Assembly (NCBI RefSeq): GCF_001280305.1
Contig: NZ_CP012623.1
Span: 2,046,001-2,110,000, forward strand
DNA length: 64,000 nt
Reading direction: 5' to 3'
From: Hymenobacter sp. DG25A
GTDB lineage: Bacteria; Bacteroidota; Bacteroidia; Cytophagales; Hymenobacteraceae
The translations under genes and the position numbers were made by a program. The stretch's first letter is position 1, and the number at the start of each line of letters is the position of its first letter. This document shows positions 17,683-25,845 of this stretch, piece by piece. The notes under the pieces were generated by a model. The model did no database searches. It saw only the letters and a list, made by a program, of their open reading frames with translations, and had not been told where the DNA came from.

Positions 17683-20325
17683 ATGAATAAACTATACTCT
17701 TACTCCCAATACACCCTTGGCTTTTTACTACTACTATACAGTGCGGTTTGGAATACATGTGATGCACAAACCGCTGCAACCTGTGATTTATTTGCACTGG
17801 ATGCTCCAAAACCACAAACAAATGAAGGTTTTGCTAGTAGTGGGGTAAGTGTTGGGAAGCGCTTTGCCATCGTTGGAGAAGGAGCAGCTTCTACTAGTCC
17901 CCAAGGGCACGCTTATATCTATGAGTATGTTGGAGGAGTTTGGGTATATCGGCAAACACTGAGCGAGCCCTATTCTGAGCAGGCCATATATGGTGCCAGC
18001 ACATATATTAATGATACTACTGCCCTGGTAGCTGCGTACAACTATACCGGACCAGACAAAAAAGCGAGGGGTGCCATTTTTGTTTATACCCTCCAAGGAA
18101 AGACTTGGGTAAAAACCGGCTTGATAGTCAATTCTAACCCTTATGTTTCTTCTTTTGGCTGGCGCATTGCGAAAAGCGGTACTGATGTGGTTGTTGGGAG
18201 CAATTATACTGGTGAAAAAACTAACGCTGTTGCTGTATATAGGCAGCCACAGAACCCTGAGGACCCTTGGACACTGGTTGCAACACTATCTGCCCCTTCC
18301 AGCAGCACCAGCTATGATTACGGCTATAGTGTAGATATTCAAGGAGACCATTTGCTGGTTGGTGCTGTTGATGCTTTTGGATTTGGCAACCCAGCTGCTT
18401 ATTTCTACCGTCGAAACACCCGTAGGGAGTGGGAATTTGAGCAGGTTGAAATCTATCCTAAAGGATGCCGAGCGGGCTTTAGCGCCTCCCTTTTTGGGAA
18501 CTATGCTGCTGTAGGGTCTGATTCCAACTTAGGCATTCGGATTTACGAGAGAACAACAGGTGGCTGGAAGCTTCGGCAAACGATATATAGCCCTGATCGT
18601 AAAACCGGCGGAAGATATGGCTTCTCGGTGGCTATGAATGCCAAGATGCTGCTGGTTTCCGACCCATTTATGGGTGGGGGTGCAGTATACCGTTATGAGC
18701 AGCAAGATGGTTCTTGGAATCTAAAAAGGCGCTATACTGCACCGCAACCAAAGGCCTTAGATTTATTTGGGGGCTGGGTAGAAGTTGATGAAAGCAGCAG
18801 CAATTTAATTATTGGTGCCCCAGGTCGCATTTCTGGCGGTATTGAGGATGCTGGGCAAGCTTTTGTGCTATGGAATCCAGCTATTTCTCCTGCTGGTCCC
18901 TTTTGTGAAGATGCTTCTGCAGTACAGTTACAAGCAAGCGCAACAGGTGGAACCTGGGCGGGTAAAGGCATTATCAATACCAAAACCGGCCAGTTTGATC
19001 CTGCACAGGCTGGCGTTGGCACGCACACTATTTCGTACAGTATTTCAGGTGGCGGGTGTACGTTTCAGGATACCACATTCATTCAGGTGAGCCCACGCCT
19101 GCGCATTGCTCGTAACAAAGTCCCTGTATTGACTTGTGCGCAAGACACTAGCATTACTTTAACAGCCAACCTGACGGGGGGAAGCTGGTCTGGTAAGGGA
19201 ATTATGAATTCTCAAATCGGCACCTTCAAAACTTGGGTGGCAGGCCCAGGGCGCCATGTTCTGACGTACGAGGTTGCTGACATGGGCGCTTGTAGCAAAC
19301 TTGATACAATAAGCGTAGTCGTACAGGCAATAACAGCTCAAATTCAGCCACTGCCGCGCCACTTAAGCTGCGCCCGTGACACTCTCTTTTCGCTCAGTGC
19401 TACGCCTGTTGGTGGTTCTTGGCAAGGGAAGGGCATACTAGAAAGCAAAACAGGGCTATTCAGTTCTGCCTCTGCTGGTCCAGGTCGGCATGTCATCACC
19501 TATACACTTTCAGCTACCGGAGCCTGCGGAGTGAAGGATACAACCATTATTGTGGTGGAACCGATCAGGGCTCATATTGTAACTCAACCTTCCACGCTAT
19601 GCCGACTTGATACTATTCTGCAGCTATCAGCTACTCCCACTGGAGGTATATGGCAAGGCAAAGGGATTACGGATGCCAAGAAAGGCCTTTTTACTGCTTC
19701 CGTAGCCGGCCCTGGCCAGCATATGGTCCACTATAAAATTGGTGGCGGTGCGTGCATGGTTAACGATTCAGTGGCCATTTTCCTAGATCCTATTGCCAAG
19801 CCTATTCTAACATCGAAGGATCCCGTCATTTTGCGTTGTGGGGAATCCTCAGTTCTGTTGAGTATACAGGCAGATATTTCCAATGGCAGCCGCTATGAAT
19901 GGCAATATGCAGAATCACTCAGTAGCCCTTGGCACTCTTTGCCTACCGGCAATGGACAGACAACCTATTCTGCTATGCAAGCAGGCTGGTATCGTGTACA
20001 GGCAGAGCATAATAACTGCTTTGCCCTTTCGGAAGCCACACAGCTACTGATTGAGCCCGTTTACTCTCCCTCTGTACCAAACATCTTTACCCCCAATCAT
20101 GATGGTATCAATGATGTATTTGAGCTAAAACTGCAATATCCCCGCACTTTCCACTTACAGATTTTTAACCGGTGGGGCCAGGAGATTTTCCAAACCAACA
20201 CATATGGTAAATTCTGGACAGGGACAGGTGCTCCAGAAGGTGTTTATTATTACTTATGGCGTTACTCTACAGAGTGTGATATAACTGAGCGCACATTCAA
20301 AGGCCATATTACAGTTAGTCGATAA
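17683..20325 (+). CDS. Secreted repeat protein with gliding-motility-type (type B) T9SS C-terminal domain
   Basis: This 880-residue protein starts at the ATG at 17683 with a classical signal peptide ending near CDAQTA. Residues ~35-400 are FG-GAP-like beta-propeller repeats (recurring patterns such as GYSVDIQGDHLLVGA and ISDP/IIGAP endings). A middle region repeats a GGSW-x-GKGI ... GPGRH-V-Y unit four or five times, with paired cysteines, resembling SprB-like adhesin repeats. The end (VPNIFTPNHDGINDVF ... FNRWGQEIF ... GVYYYLWRY) is the gliding-motility-associated C-terminal domain used as a type B sorting signal. It is probably a surface adhesin. The gene is visibly more AT-rich than its neighbours, suggesting transfer or relaxed codon use. 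A TTG 33 bases upstream is an alternative but poorer start. Confidence 0.88.
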   Translation: MNKLYSYSQYTLGFLLLLYSAVWNTCDAQTAATCDLFALDAPKPQTNEGFASSGVSVGKRFAIVGEGAASTSPQGHAYIYEYVGGVWVYRQTLSEPYSEQAIYGASTYINDTTALVAAYNYTGPDKKARGAIFVYTLQGKTWVKTGLIVNSNPYVSSFGWRIAKSGTDVVVGSNYTGEKTNAVAVYRQPQNPEDPWTLVATLSAPSSSTSYDYGYSVDIQGDHLLVGAVDAFGFGNPAAYFYRRNTRREWEFEQVEIYPKGCRAGFSASLFGNYAAVGSDSNLGIRIYERTTGGWKLRQTIYSPDRKTGGRYGFSVAMNAKMLLVSDPFMGGGAVYRYEQQDGSWNLKRRYTAPQPKALDLFGGWVEVDESSSNLIIGAPGRISGGIEDAGQAFVLWNPAISPAGPFCEDASAVQLQASATGGTWAGKGIINTKTGQFDPAQAGVGTHTISYSISGGGCTFQDTTFIQVSPRLRIARNKVPVLTCAQDTSITLTANLTGGSWSGKGIMNSQIGTFKTWVAGPGRHVLTYEVADMGACSKLDTISVVVQAITAQIQPLPRHLSCARDTLFSLSATPVGGSWQGKGILESKTGLFSSASAGPGRHVITYTLSATGACGVKDTTIIVVEPIRAHIVTQPSTLCRLDTILQLSATPTGGIWQGKGITDAKKGLFTASVAGPGQHMVHYKIGGGACMVNDSVAIFLDPIAKPILTSKDPVILRCGESSVLLSIQADISNGSRYEWQYAESLSSPWHSLPTGNGQTTYSAMQAGWYRVQAEHNNCFALSEATQLLIEPVYSPSVPNIFTPNHDGINDVFELKLQYPRTFHLQIFNRWGQEIFQTNTYGKFWTGTGAPEGVYYYLWRYSTECDITERTFKGHITVSR

Positions 20326-20348
20326 GGTATAAGCTGATAGTATTTAAA

Positions 20349-20390
20349 AATAGAAGCCCCTTTCTCTAAACTAGAAAGAGGCTTCTATTT
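20349..20390. terminator. Bidirectional terminator between the adhesin and pgk
   Basis: An inverted repeat (aatagaagcc ... ggcttctatt, with an inner tttct/agaaa pairing) lies between two convergent genes and has T-rich flanks on both strands. Confidence 0.75.
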
Positions 20391-20406
20391 ACTGTTGAAT
20401 TTAGCT

Positions 20407-21603
20407 TTACCGGCCTTCCAGCGCCGCCACGCCGGGCAGTTCCTTGCCTTCCATGTACTCCAGCAGGGCGCCACCGCCGGTGCTGATGTAGGAGACTTTA
20501 TCTGCGAAGCCCATCTGGTTTACCGCCGCGGCAGAATCGCCGCCCCCGATGAGGCTGAAGGCACCTTTTTCGGTGGCTTCGGCAATGGCCTGGGCCACAA
20601 ACTCAGTGCCTACCGAGAAGTTAGACATTTCGAAAACGCCCATGGGGCCATTCCACAGAATGGTTTTGGAGTTGCGAATGATGTCGGCGAATAGCTCGCG
20701 GGTTTCGGGGCCGATGTCCAGGCCCATCCAGGTGGCGGGAATGTGGTGGCTGCCGGCTACATCAATGTCGGCATCGTTGGCAAACTGATTGGCAATTACG
20801 CTGTCGACGGGCAGCACCAGGTTCACGCCTTTTTCCTTGGCTTTGCGCATCAGGTCTAGGGCCATATCCAGCTTGTCGCCTTCCAGCAGAGAGTTGCCGA
20901 TTTCGCCACCTTCGGCCTTGGCAAAAGTGTAGGACATGCCGCCGCCGATGAGCAGGTTATCCACCTTATCCAGCAGCTGCTCAATAATTTGAATCTTATC
21001 CGAAATCTTAGCGCCGCCCATAATTGCGGTGAAGGGTCGCTCGGCATGATCCAGCACGCGCTTGGCATTTTCCAGCTCGCCCTGCATTACGTAACCGGCC
21101 ACACGGTTTTCCGGGGTGAAGTGGTGAGCCATTACGGCCGTGGAAGCATGCCGGCGGTGCGCCGCGCCAAAGGCATCATTCACATACACGTCGCCGAGGC
21201 GAGCCAGCTTTTCCGCGAAGGCTTCGTCGCCTTTTTCTTCTTCGGCATAAAAGCGCAGGTTCTCGAGCAGCAGGATTTCGCCGGGCTGCAGCGAGGCGGC
21301 CATTTGGGCGGCTTCTTCCCCCAGTACATCATCCGCAAACTTTACTTCCTGCCCGTACTCCTGCTGCAGACGCAATACCAAGTTGCGCAGGGAGTTTTTC
21401 TTGTCGGGGCCACCTTTGGGCCGACCCATGTGCGAGAGCAGGATAACGGAGCCGCCATCGGCCAGAATTTTTTTAACCGTGGGCGTAGCCGCCCGAATAC
21501 GGGTATCGTCGGTGATGCGCAGGTCGCTGTCGAGCGGCACGTTGAAGTCCACGCGTACCACCGCCTTTTTGCTGGCGAAGTTGTACTGGTCGAGGGTTTT
21601 CAT
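20407..21603 (-). CDS. pgk: Phosphoglycerate kinase
   Basis: This glycolytic enzyme transfers phosphate from 1,3-bisphosphoglycerate to ADP, giving ATP and 3-phosphoglycerate. The 398-residue product has the usual family length and motifs: [10 protein letters not shown] near residue 20, [10 protein letters not shown] (~60), LLLENLRFY (~115), [13 protein letters not shown], the hinge region [19 protein letters not shown], and the nucleotide-loop [11 protein letters not shown] followed by [11 protein letters not shown] and [11 protein letters not shown] chose the ATG at 21603 (MKTLDQYNF); the frame stays open upstream but into a non-homologous stretch. It is monocistronic, convergent with the adhesin and divergent from ddl, from which it is separated by a palindromic repeat. 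Confidence 0.97.
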   Translation of the reverse strand: MKTLDQYNFASKKAVVRVDFNVPLDSDLRITDDTRIRAATPTVKKILADGGSVILLSHMGRPKGGPDKKNSLRNLVLRLQQEYGQEVKFADDVLGEEAAQMAASLQPGEILLLENLRFYAEEEKGDEAFAEKLARLGDVYVNDAFGAAHRRHASTAVMAHHFTPENRVAGYVMQGELENAKRVLDHAERPFTAIMGGAKISDKIQIIEQLLDKVDNLLIGGGMSYTFAKAEGGEIGNSLLEGDKLDMALDLMRKAKEKGVNLVLPVDSVIANQFANDADIDVAGSHHIPATWMGLDIGPETRELFADIIRNSKTILWNGPMGVFEMSNFSVGTEFVAQAIAEATEKGAFSLIGGGDSAAAVNQMGFADKVSYISTGGGALLEYMEGKELPGVAALEGR

Positions 21604-21722
21604 AAGCTGAGAATAGAAAGTTGAGTGTCGTCTTATACGGGGTTGCGGCGCGTAGTTCGGGAGTTTTGGGGAGATTTGGAAGTGGACTCCTATTATGTAG
21701 GGGTGCACTCGACCAAAGAACA

Positions 21723-21819
21723 GTCATGCTGAGCGCAGTCGAAGCATCTCGCTAGTGTGGTAAAATCAATAGCACCACAACATCAGCACGCGAGATGCTT
21801 CGACTGCGCTCAGCATGAC
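21723..21819. repeat. Palindromic intergenic repeat, family A, copy 1
   Basis: Two perfect 30-base inverted arms (21723-21752 and 21790-21819, beginning gtcatgctgagcgcag) flank a 37-base centre starting tagtgtggtaaaatcaat. Its centre is nearly the same as in copies at 24607 and 25634, while the arm sequence differs. Confidence 0.9.
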
Positions 21820-21873
21820 GTTCTGTTAATTTTCTCATGAACCAACCGCGCGCAAAAGCGTGCGCGACATTCG

Positions 21874-21881
21874 TACCTTTG
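21874..21881 (+). promoter_or_regulatory. Bacteroidota -7 promoter element for the tandem ddl gene
   Basis: TACCTTTG matches the TAnnTTTG consensus of the primary sigma factor of Bacteroidota. It sits only 8 bases before the ATG at 21890, implying a very short leader. No good -33 TTTG is seen. Confidence 0.5.
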
Positions 21882-21889
21882 CACTACGT

Positions 21890-24598
21890 ATGAAAATAGG
21901 CATCTTCTTCGGCGGACCGTCGCGTGAGCGGGAAATTTCCTTTGCTGGCGGCCGCACTGTATATGATAACCTGGACAAGTCGCTGTTTCAGGCCGTTCCC
22001 GTATTCGTGGACAGCCGCGGCAACTTCATCCTGCTGGACTGGCACTACATTTATAAAGGCACCATCCGGGACTTCTACCCGCCTGTTTCGGCCTTGCCGT
22101 CCTCCGAGCACAAGCTGCAGGTGTACCTGGAAAGCCTGGGCGAGCTGAGCATTGCGCAGCAGGACGAAATCATCAACCAGGTAGGCCGCCGCATTCAGCC
22201 GCAGGAGCTGAGCAGCCTTATGGATTTCGCTTTCTTGGCCCTGCACGGCCCCGGCGGCGAAGATGGCGCTATTCAGGGCCTGCTGGAGTGGTACGGCATT
22301 CCGTATTCCGGCTCCGGCGTGCTGCCTTCGGCCTTTGGTATTGATAAAATTGCCCAGAAAAAGCTGCTCCACGCCCTGAACCGGCCCACGCCAGAATTCC
22401 GCGTGGTTACGGCCGAAGAGTGGGACGCCGCTGACCCGGCTGCTACGCTGGCTTACCTGGAGCGCGAGCTGGGCTTGCCGCTGGTGTTCAAGGCTCCGCG
22501 CCAAGGCAGCAGCATTGGCATCAGCATTCTGCGCGAAGCCAAAGTGGAAGCTTTCCAGCGCGCCATGGAGCGCAGCCTGTTCCGCAAAACCGTGACCCGC
22601 GACGACTGGCAGCGCCTCTCGGAGCGCGACAAAATCATGTGGGTGCAGCAGCTCACCGACATCCGCGAAGGCATTGGCCTGCCCGTGATGCTGGATGCTG
22701 ATGATGAGCACATCATCTACCACCCCGAAGCCCTGCTGAACACGCTGGCAGAGTGCCTGCAAACCACCGAGCAGGTGCGCCTGACCAATGTGGACGGCGA
22801 AACCCAGGTGCTGGTGGAAAGCTTCGTACAAGGCCGCGAGTTCTCCTGCATTGTGGTGGAAGACTCCAACGGTAAGCCACTGGCGCTGCCGCCCACGGAA
22901 ATTGTGAAGGGCGAGGAGATGTTCGACTACCGCTCGAAATACCTGCCCGGCCTAGCCCGCAAAATCACCCCCATCGATTTGCCGGAAGACGAAATTCAGC
23001 GCATCCGCCAGGCCTGTGAGGAGATGTTCCGCACGTTCGGCTTCCAGGTGTACGCGCGTCTGGATGGCTTCCTGTCCACGGATAACCAGCTGTTCCTCAA
23101 CGACCCGAACACCACATCGGGCATGTTGCCGGCTTCCTTCTTCTTCCACCAGGCGGCAGAAATCGGGCTCAATCCTTCCCAGTTCCTGACCTATCTGATT
23201 CGCACCTCGCTGGCAGCACGCCGCCGGGCGGGCATGCGGCCTGTGCAGCTGCAGCGCTTGCTGCGCGGGCTGGATGCAGCCGTGGCTGCCCGCGGACACG
23301 AGGAGCGTCAGCGCATTAAAGTTGCCGTCATTATGGGCGGCTACTCCTCAGAGCGCCACATTTCGGTGGAAAGCGGCCGGAACATCTATGAGAAGCTCAG
23401 CTCCTCTATAAAGTACGAGCCAGTGCCGGTGTTCCTGACCGGCAACAGCCAGGATTTCCGCCTGTACGTGCTGCCCATTAACGTAATGCTGAAGGACAAC
23501 GCCGACGACATTCGGGAGAAGATTGAGTACGCGGAAGCGGGCCACGGTCTGCACCCGGTACTGGAACGCATCCGCCGTGAGGCCCAGAGCATTACTAGTA
23601 CGTATGCAGGTCAGCCGACCGCGCAGCCGCGCCGGGTGTCGTTTAAGGATCTGGCCGAGATGGTGGATGAGGTATTCATTGCGCTGCACGGTCGTCCCGG
23701 CGAGGATGGGGCGTTGCAGCAGCAGCTGGAGAAGTTTGGCCTGCCGTACAATGGCTCGGGCGTGGGCAGCAGCAGCATTACCATCAATAAGTTCGAAACC
23801 AACCGACGCCTGCGCGAAGCCGGCCTGCGCGTGGCCGAGCACCGCATGGCCAACCGCCTGGAATGGCAGGCCGATGCCGAAGGCTTCTACCGCTCCCTGG
23901 AAACGCAGTTCCCCTACCCCTTCATTGCCAAGCCCGCCGATGATGGCTGCTCTTCGGCGGTGAAAAAAATAAAGAACCGCGCCGAGCTGGAAGCCTTCAC
24001 GCGCCTCATCTTCCGCGAACAGGAAGACCTGATGATTCCGGATGCCGAAACGCTGCACCTGGGCTTTAAGGAGGAATTCCCCCGCAAGGATGCTTTCTTG
24101 GTGGAAACCCTGATTGAGCGCGACGGCGCGGCCCACTTCCTCGAAATTACGGGCGGCCTGCTCACGCACTGGCGCGCCGATGGCAAGCTGGATATTGAGG
24201 TTTTTGAGGCTTCCGAAGCCCTGGCTATCGGCGAAGTATTGAGCCTGGAGGAGAAATTCCTGGCCGGCGAAGGCCAGAACATTACTCCGGCCCGTTATGC
24301 TGCAGATGCTATTGAGCGCCAGCGCATTTCCAACGAGGTAAAGGAAGAACTGCGCCGCGTGGCCGAAATCCTGAATATTCAGGGCTACGCCCGCATCGAC
24401 GCCTTTGTGCGGGTGCGCGACAACGGCGCGGTGGAGGTTATCATCATTGAGGTGAACTCCCTGCCCGGCATGACGCCCGCTACCTGCATCTTCCACCAAA
24501 CCGCGCTGGCCGGCTACACACCCTACGATTTCATCGACCAGATTCTGGAGTTCGGCAAAGAGCGCACCCGCAAAGAGAAGCTGGCGGTTGGCAATTAG
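21890..24598 (+). CDS. ddl: D-alanine--D-alanine ligase, tandem (two ATP-grasp ligase units in one chain)
   Basis: D-Ala-D-Ala ligase makes the peptidoglycan precursor dipeptide in the cytoplasm. This 902-residue protein is about 2.5 times the usual length because it holds two Ddl-like units. Unit 1 (~1-450) starts IGIFFGGPSREREIS and has HGPGGEDGAIQ, FKAPRQGSSIGIS and a diverged end motif LNDPNTTSGM. Unit 2 (~475-895) starts VAVIMGGYSSERHIS and has HGRPGEDGALQ, the lysine loop KPADDGCSS and the consensus end motif EVNSLPGMTPA. Unit 2 therefore looks fully catalytic, while unit 1 lacks the Pro-Gly of the last motif and may be regulatory or altered. The start at 21890 follows a TAnnTTTG element closely. 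A PASTA-domain gene follows downstream. Confidence 0.9.
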   Translation: MKIGIFFGGPSREREISFAGGRTVYDNLDKSLFQAVPVFVDSRGNFILLDWHYIYKGTIRDFYPPVSALPSSEHKLQVYLESLGELSIAQQDEIINQVGRRIQPQELSSLMDFAFLALHGPGGEDGAIQGLLEWYGIPYSGSGVLPSAFGIDKIAQKKLLHALNRPTPEFRVVTAEEWDAADPAATLAYLERELGLPLVFKAPRQGSSIGISILREAKVEAFQRAMERSLFRKTVTRDDWQRLSERDKIMWVQQLTDIREGIGLPVMLDADDEHIIYHPEALLNTLAECLQTTEQVRLTNVDGETQVLVESFVQGREFSCIVVEDSNGKPLALPPTEIVKGEEMFDYRSKYLPGLARKITPIDLPEDEIQRIRQACEEMFRTFGFQVYARLDGFLSTDNQLFLNDPNTTSGMLPASFFFHQAAEIGLNPSQFLTYLIRTSLAARRRAGMRPVQLQRLLRGLDAAVAARGHEERQRIKVAVIMGGYSSERHISVESGRNIYEKLSSSIKYEPVPVFLTGNSQDFRLYVLPINVMLKDNADDIREKIEYAEAGHGLHPVLERIRREAQSITSTYAGQPTAQPRRVSFKDLAEMVDEVFIALHGRPGEDGALQQQLEKFGLPYNGSGVGSSSITINKFETNRRLREAGLRVAEHRMANRLEWQADAEGFYRSLETQFPYPFIAKPADDGCSSAVKKIKNRAELEAFTRLIFREQEDLMIPDAETLHLGFKEEFPRKDAFLVETLIERDGAAHFLEITGGLLTHWRADGKLDIEVFEASEALAIGEVLSLEEKFLAGEGQNITPARYAADAIERQRISNEVKEELRRVAEILNIQGYARIDAFVRVRDNGAVEVIIIEVNSLPGMTPATCIFHQTALAGYTPYDFIDQILEFGKERTRKEKLAVGN

Positions 24599-24606
24599 CT
24601 TTAACT

Positions 24607-24704
24607 GTCATGTCGAGCGCAGTCGAGACATCTCGCTAGTGTGGTAAAATCAATTACCACCACAACCTCAGCACGCGAGATGTCTCGACTGCGCTCGACA
24701 TGAC
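24607..24704. repeat. Palindromic intergenic repeat, family A, copy 2
   Basis: Perfect 30-base inverted arms (24607-24636, 24675-24704, beginning gtcatgtcgagcgcag) enclose a centre almost identical to copy 1 and in the same orientation. Relative to copy 1 the arms differ, but both arms change together so pairing is kept. Confidence 0.9.
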
Positions 24705-24717
24705 GTTCTTTAAAGCA

Positions 24718-24725
24718 TAACTTTG
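24718..24725 (+). promoter_or_regulatory. -7 promoter element for the PASTA gene
   Basis: TAACTTTG matches TAnnTTTG and lies 44 bases upstream of the ATG at 24770. It follows immediately after the palindromic repeat, so the PASTA gene probably has its own promoter. Confidence 0.45.
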
Positions 24726-24769
24726 TTCCTCACTGGCTCCTAACTTCCTGCTCCTAGCTCCTTTAAATA

Positions 24770-25555
24770 ATGTCCTTTTTCAAATCAGATACGCCGCTTG
24801 ATGTGCTGAAGCATTTGCTGGCTATGGCAGCGGTGGTAGCCATCATGGTACTCGGGTTTTTCTACGTGTATCTGCCCATGACCACCAACCACGGCGAAAC
24901 CATTGTGGTACCCAAAATCACGGGGATGCAGCAGACCGATCTGGAGGATTATCTGGATGAGCGCAACCTGCTTTTCTTCGTGGACGACAGCAGCTACAAC
25001 CCCGGCACCCGTCCCGGCACGGTACTCACCCAAGACCCCGCCCCGGGCGAAAAGGTGAAGGAAGACCGCAAAATCTATATCTCCGTGTCGATGAAAAATC
25101 CGCCGGTGATTAAGATGCCGCGCCTCACGGACGGATCGGTGAAAAACGCCCAGATGATTCTGAAAAGCTACGACCTGGTAGTGGGTCAGATTCAGCTGGT
25201 GCCCGACCTGGCCCAGAACGCCGTGCTGAAGCAGCTGGTGAACGGTAAAGAAATTGCGCCCGGCGCCCCCATTGCCAAAGGCACCAAAGTAGACCTGGTG
25301 GTAGGCGACGGCCAGGGCAACCAGGAATTCCCGGTACCCAACGTAGTAAATATGCCCGCCGACGAAGCCGCTACGCTCTTGGCGGGTCAGGGCCTGCAGG
25401 TAGGCGAAATATTCTACCAGGCTGCCGAAGAAGGTCAGGAAGATGGCAACGTGGTCAAGCAGCGCCCGGTCTCCTCGCCCGGCGCCACCATCCGCACCGG
25501 CCAGCTGGTGGATTTATGGGTAGCTGGTCAGGCCCCCCTTAAGCCTGTTGAGTAA
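24770..25555 (+). CDS. PASTA-domain membrane-anchored protein
   Basis: This 261-residue protein has a short cytoplasmic tail, one transmembrane helix at ~17-38 (AAVVAIMVLGFFYVY) and three successive PASTA units. The first is at ~46-108 (VPKITGM, LEDYLDERNL, TVLTQDPAPGEKV), the second ~112-180 (MPRLTDGSV, GAPIAKGTKVDLVVG), the third ~187-255 (VPNVVNMPADEAATLL, VVKQRPVSSPGATI). PASTA units bind peptidoglycan fragments or cell-wall proteins in penicillin-binding proteins and Ser/Thr kinases. Here there is no kinase or transpeptidase domain, so it may be a sensor or scaffold facing the periplasm. Its position after ddl fits a cell-wall role. A clear terminator follows. Confidence 0.88.
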   Translation: MSFFKSDTPLDVLKHLLAMAAVVAIMVLGFFYVYLPMTTNHGETIVVPKITGMQQTDLEDYLDERNLLFFVDDSSYNPGTRPGTVLTQDPAPGEKVKEDRKIYISVSMKNPPVIKMPRLTDGSVKNAQMILKSYDLVVGQIQLVPDLAQNAVLKQLVNGKEIAPGAPIAKGTKVDLVVGDGQGNQEFPVPNVVNMPADEAATLLAGQGLQVGEIFYQAAEEGQEDGNVVKQRPVSSPGATIRTGQLVDLWVAGQAPLKPVE

Positions 25556-25573
25556 GTTATTACTAGAAGAATC

Positions 25574-25608
25574 AAAAGGCCCTTTGCGCAAGCAACGGGC
25601 CTTTTCTA
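25574..25608 (+). terminator. Terminator after the PASTA gene
   Basis: The inverted repeat aaaaggccc / gggcctttt with a T-rich tail lies about 20 bases past the stop codon. Confidence 0.75.
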
Positions 25609-25633
25609 TTGATAATTGGTCATACTCCAGCCC

Positions 25634-25731
25634 GTCATTCCGAGCGCAGCCGAGGAATCTCGCGTGCTGATGTTGTGGTGGCAATTAATTTTACCACACT
25701 AGCGAGATTCCTCGGCTGCGCTCGGAATGAC
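25634..25731. repeat. Palindromic intergenic repeat, family A, copy 3 (inverted centre)
   Basis: Perfect 30-base arms (25634-25663, 25702-25731, beginning gtcattccgagcgcagcc) flank the family A centre in the opposite orientation to copies 1 and 2. The arm sequence again differs from the other two with both sides matching. Confidence 0.9.
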
Positions 25732-25845
25732 GTTCAGATATCCTGCCCTTTGCTTTATAACTAACCTATCAATATTTCCTACCCGCAAACGTTGTTGCGC
25801 AAAGCGCTGTACCTCTACCCGCCTGGCTTACGTAACTTGCCCCTG

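Noticed and set aside
23348..24499. Long minus-strand frames opposite the tandem ddl gene
   Set aside because: They are antisense to conserved Ddl motifs and have no recognisable content.
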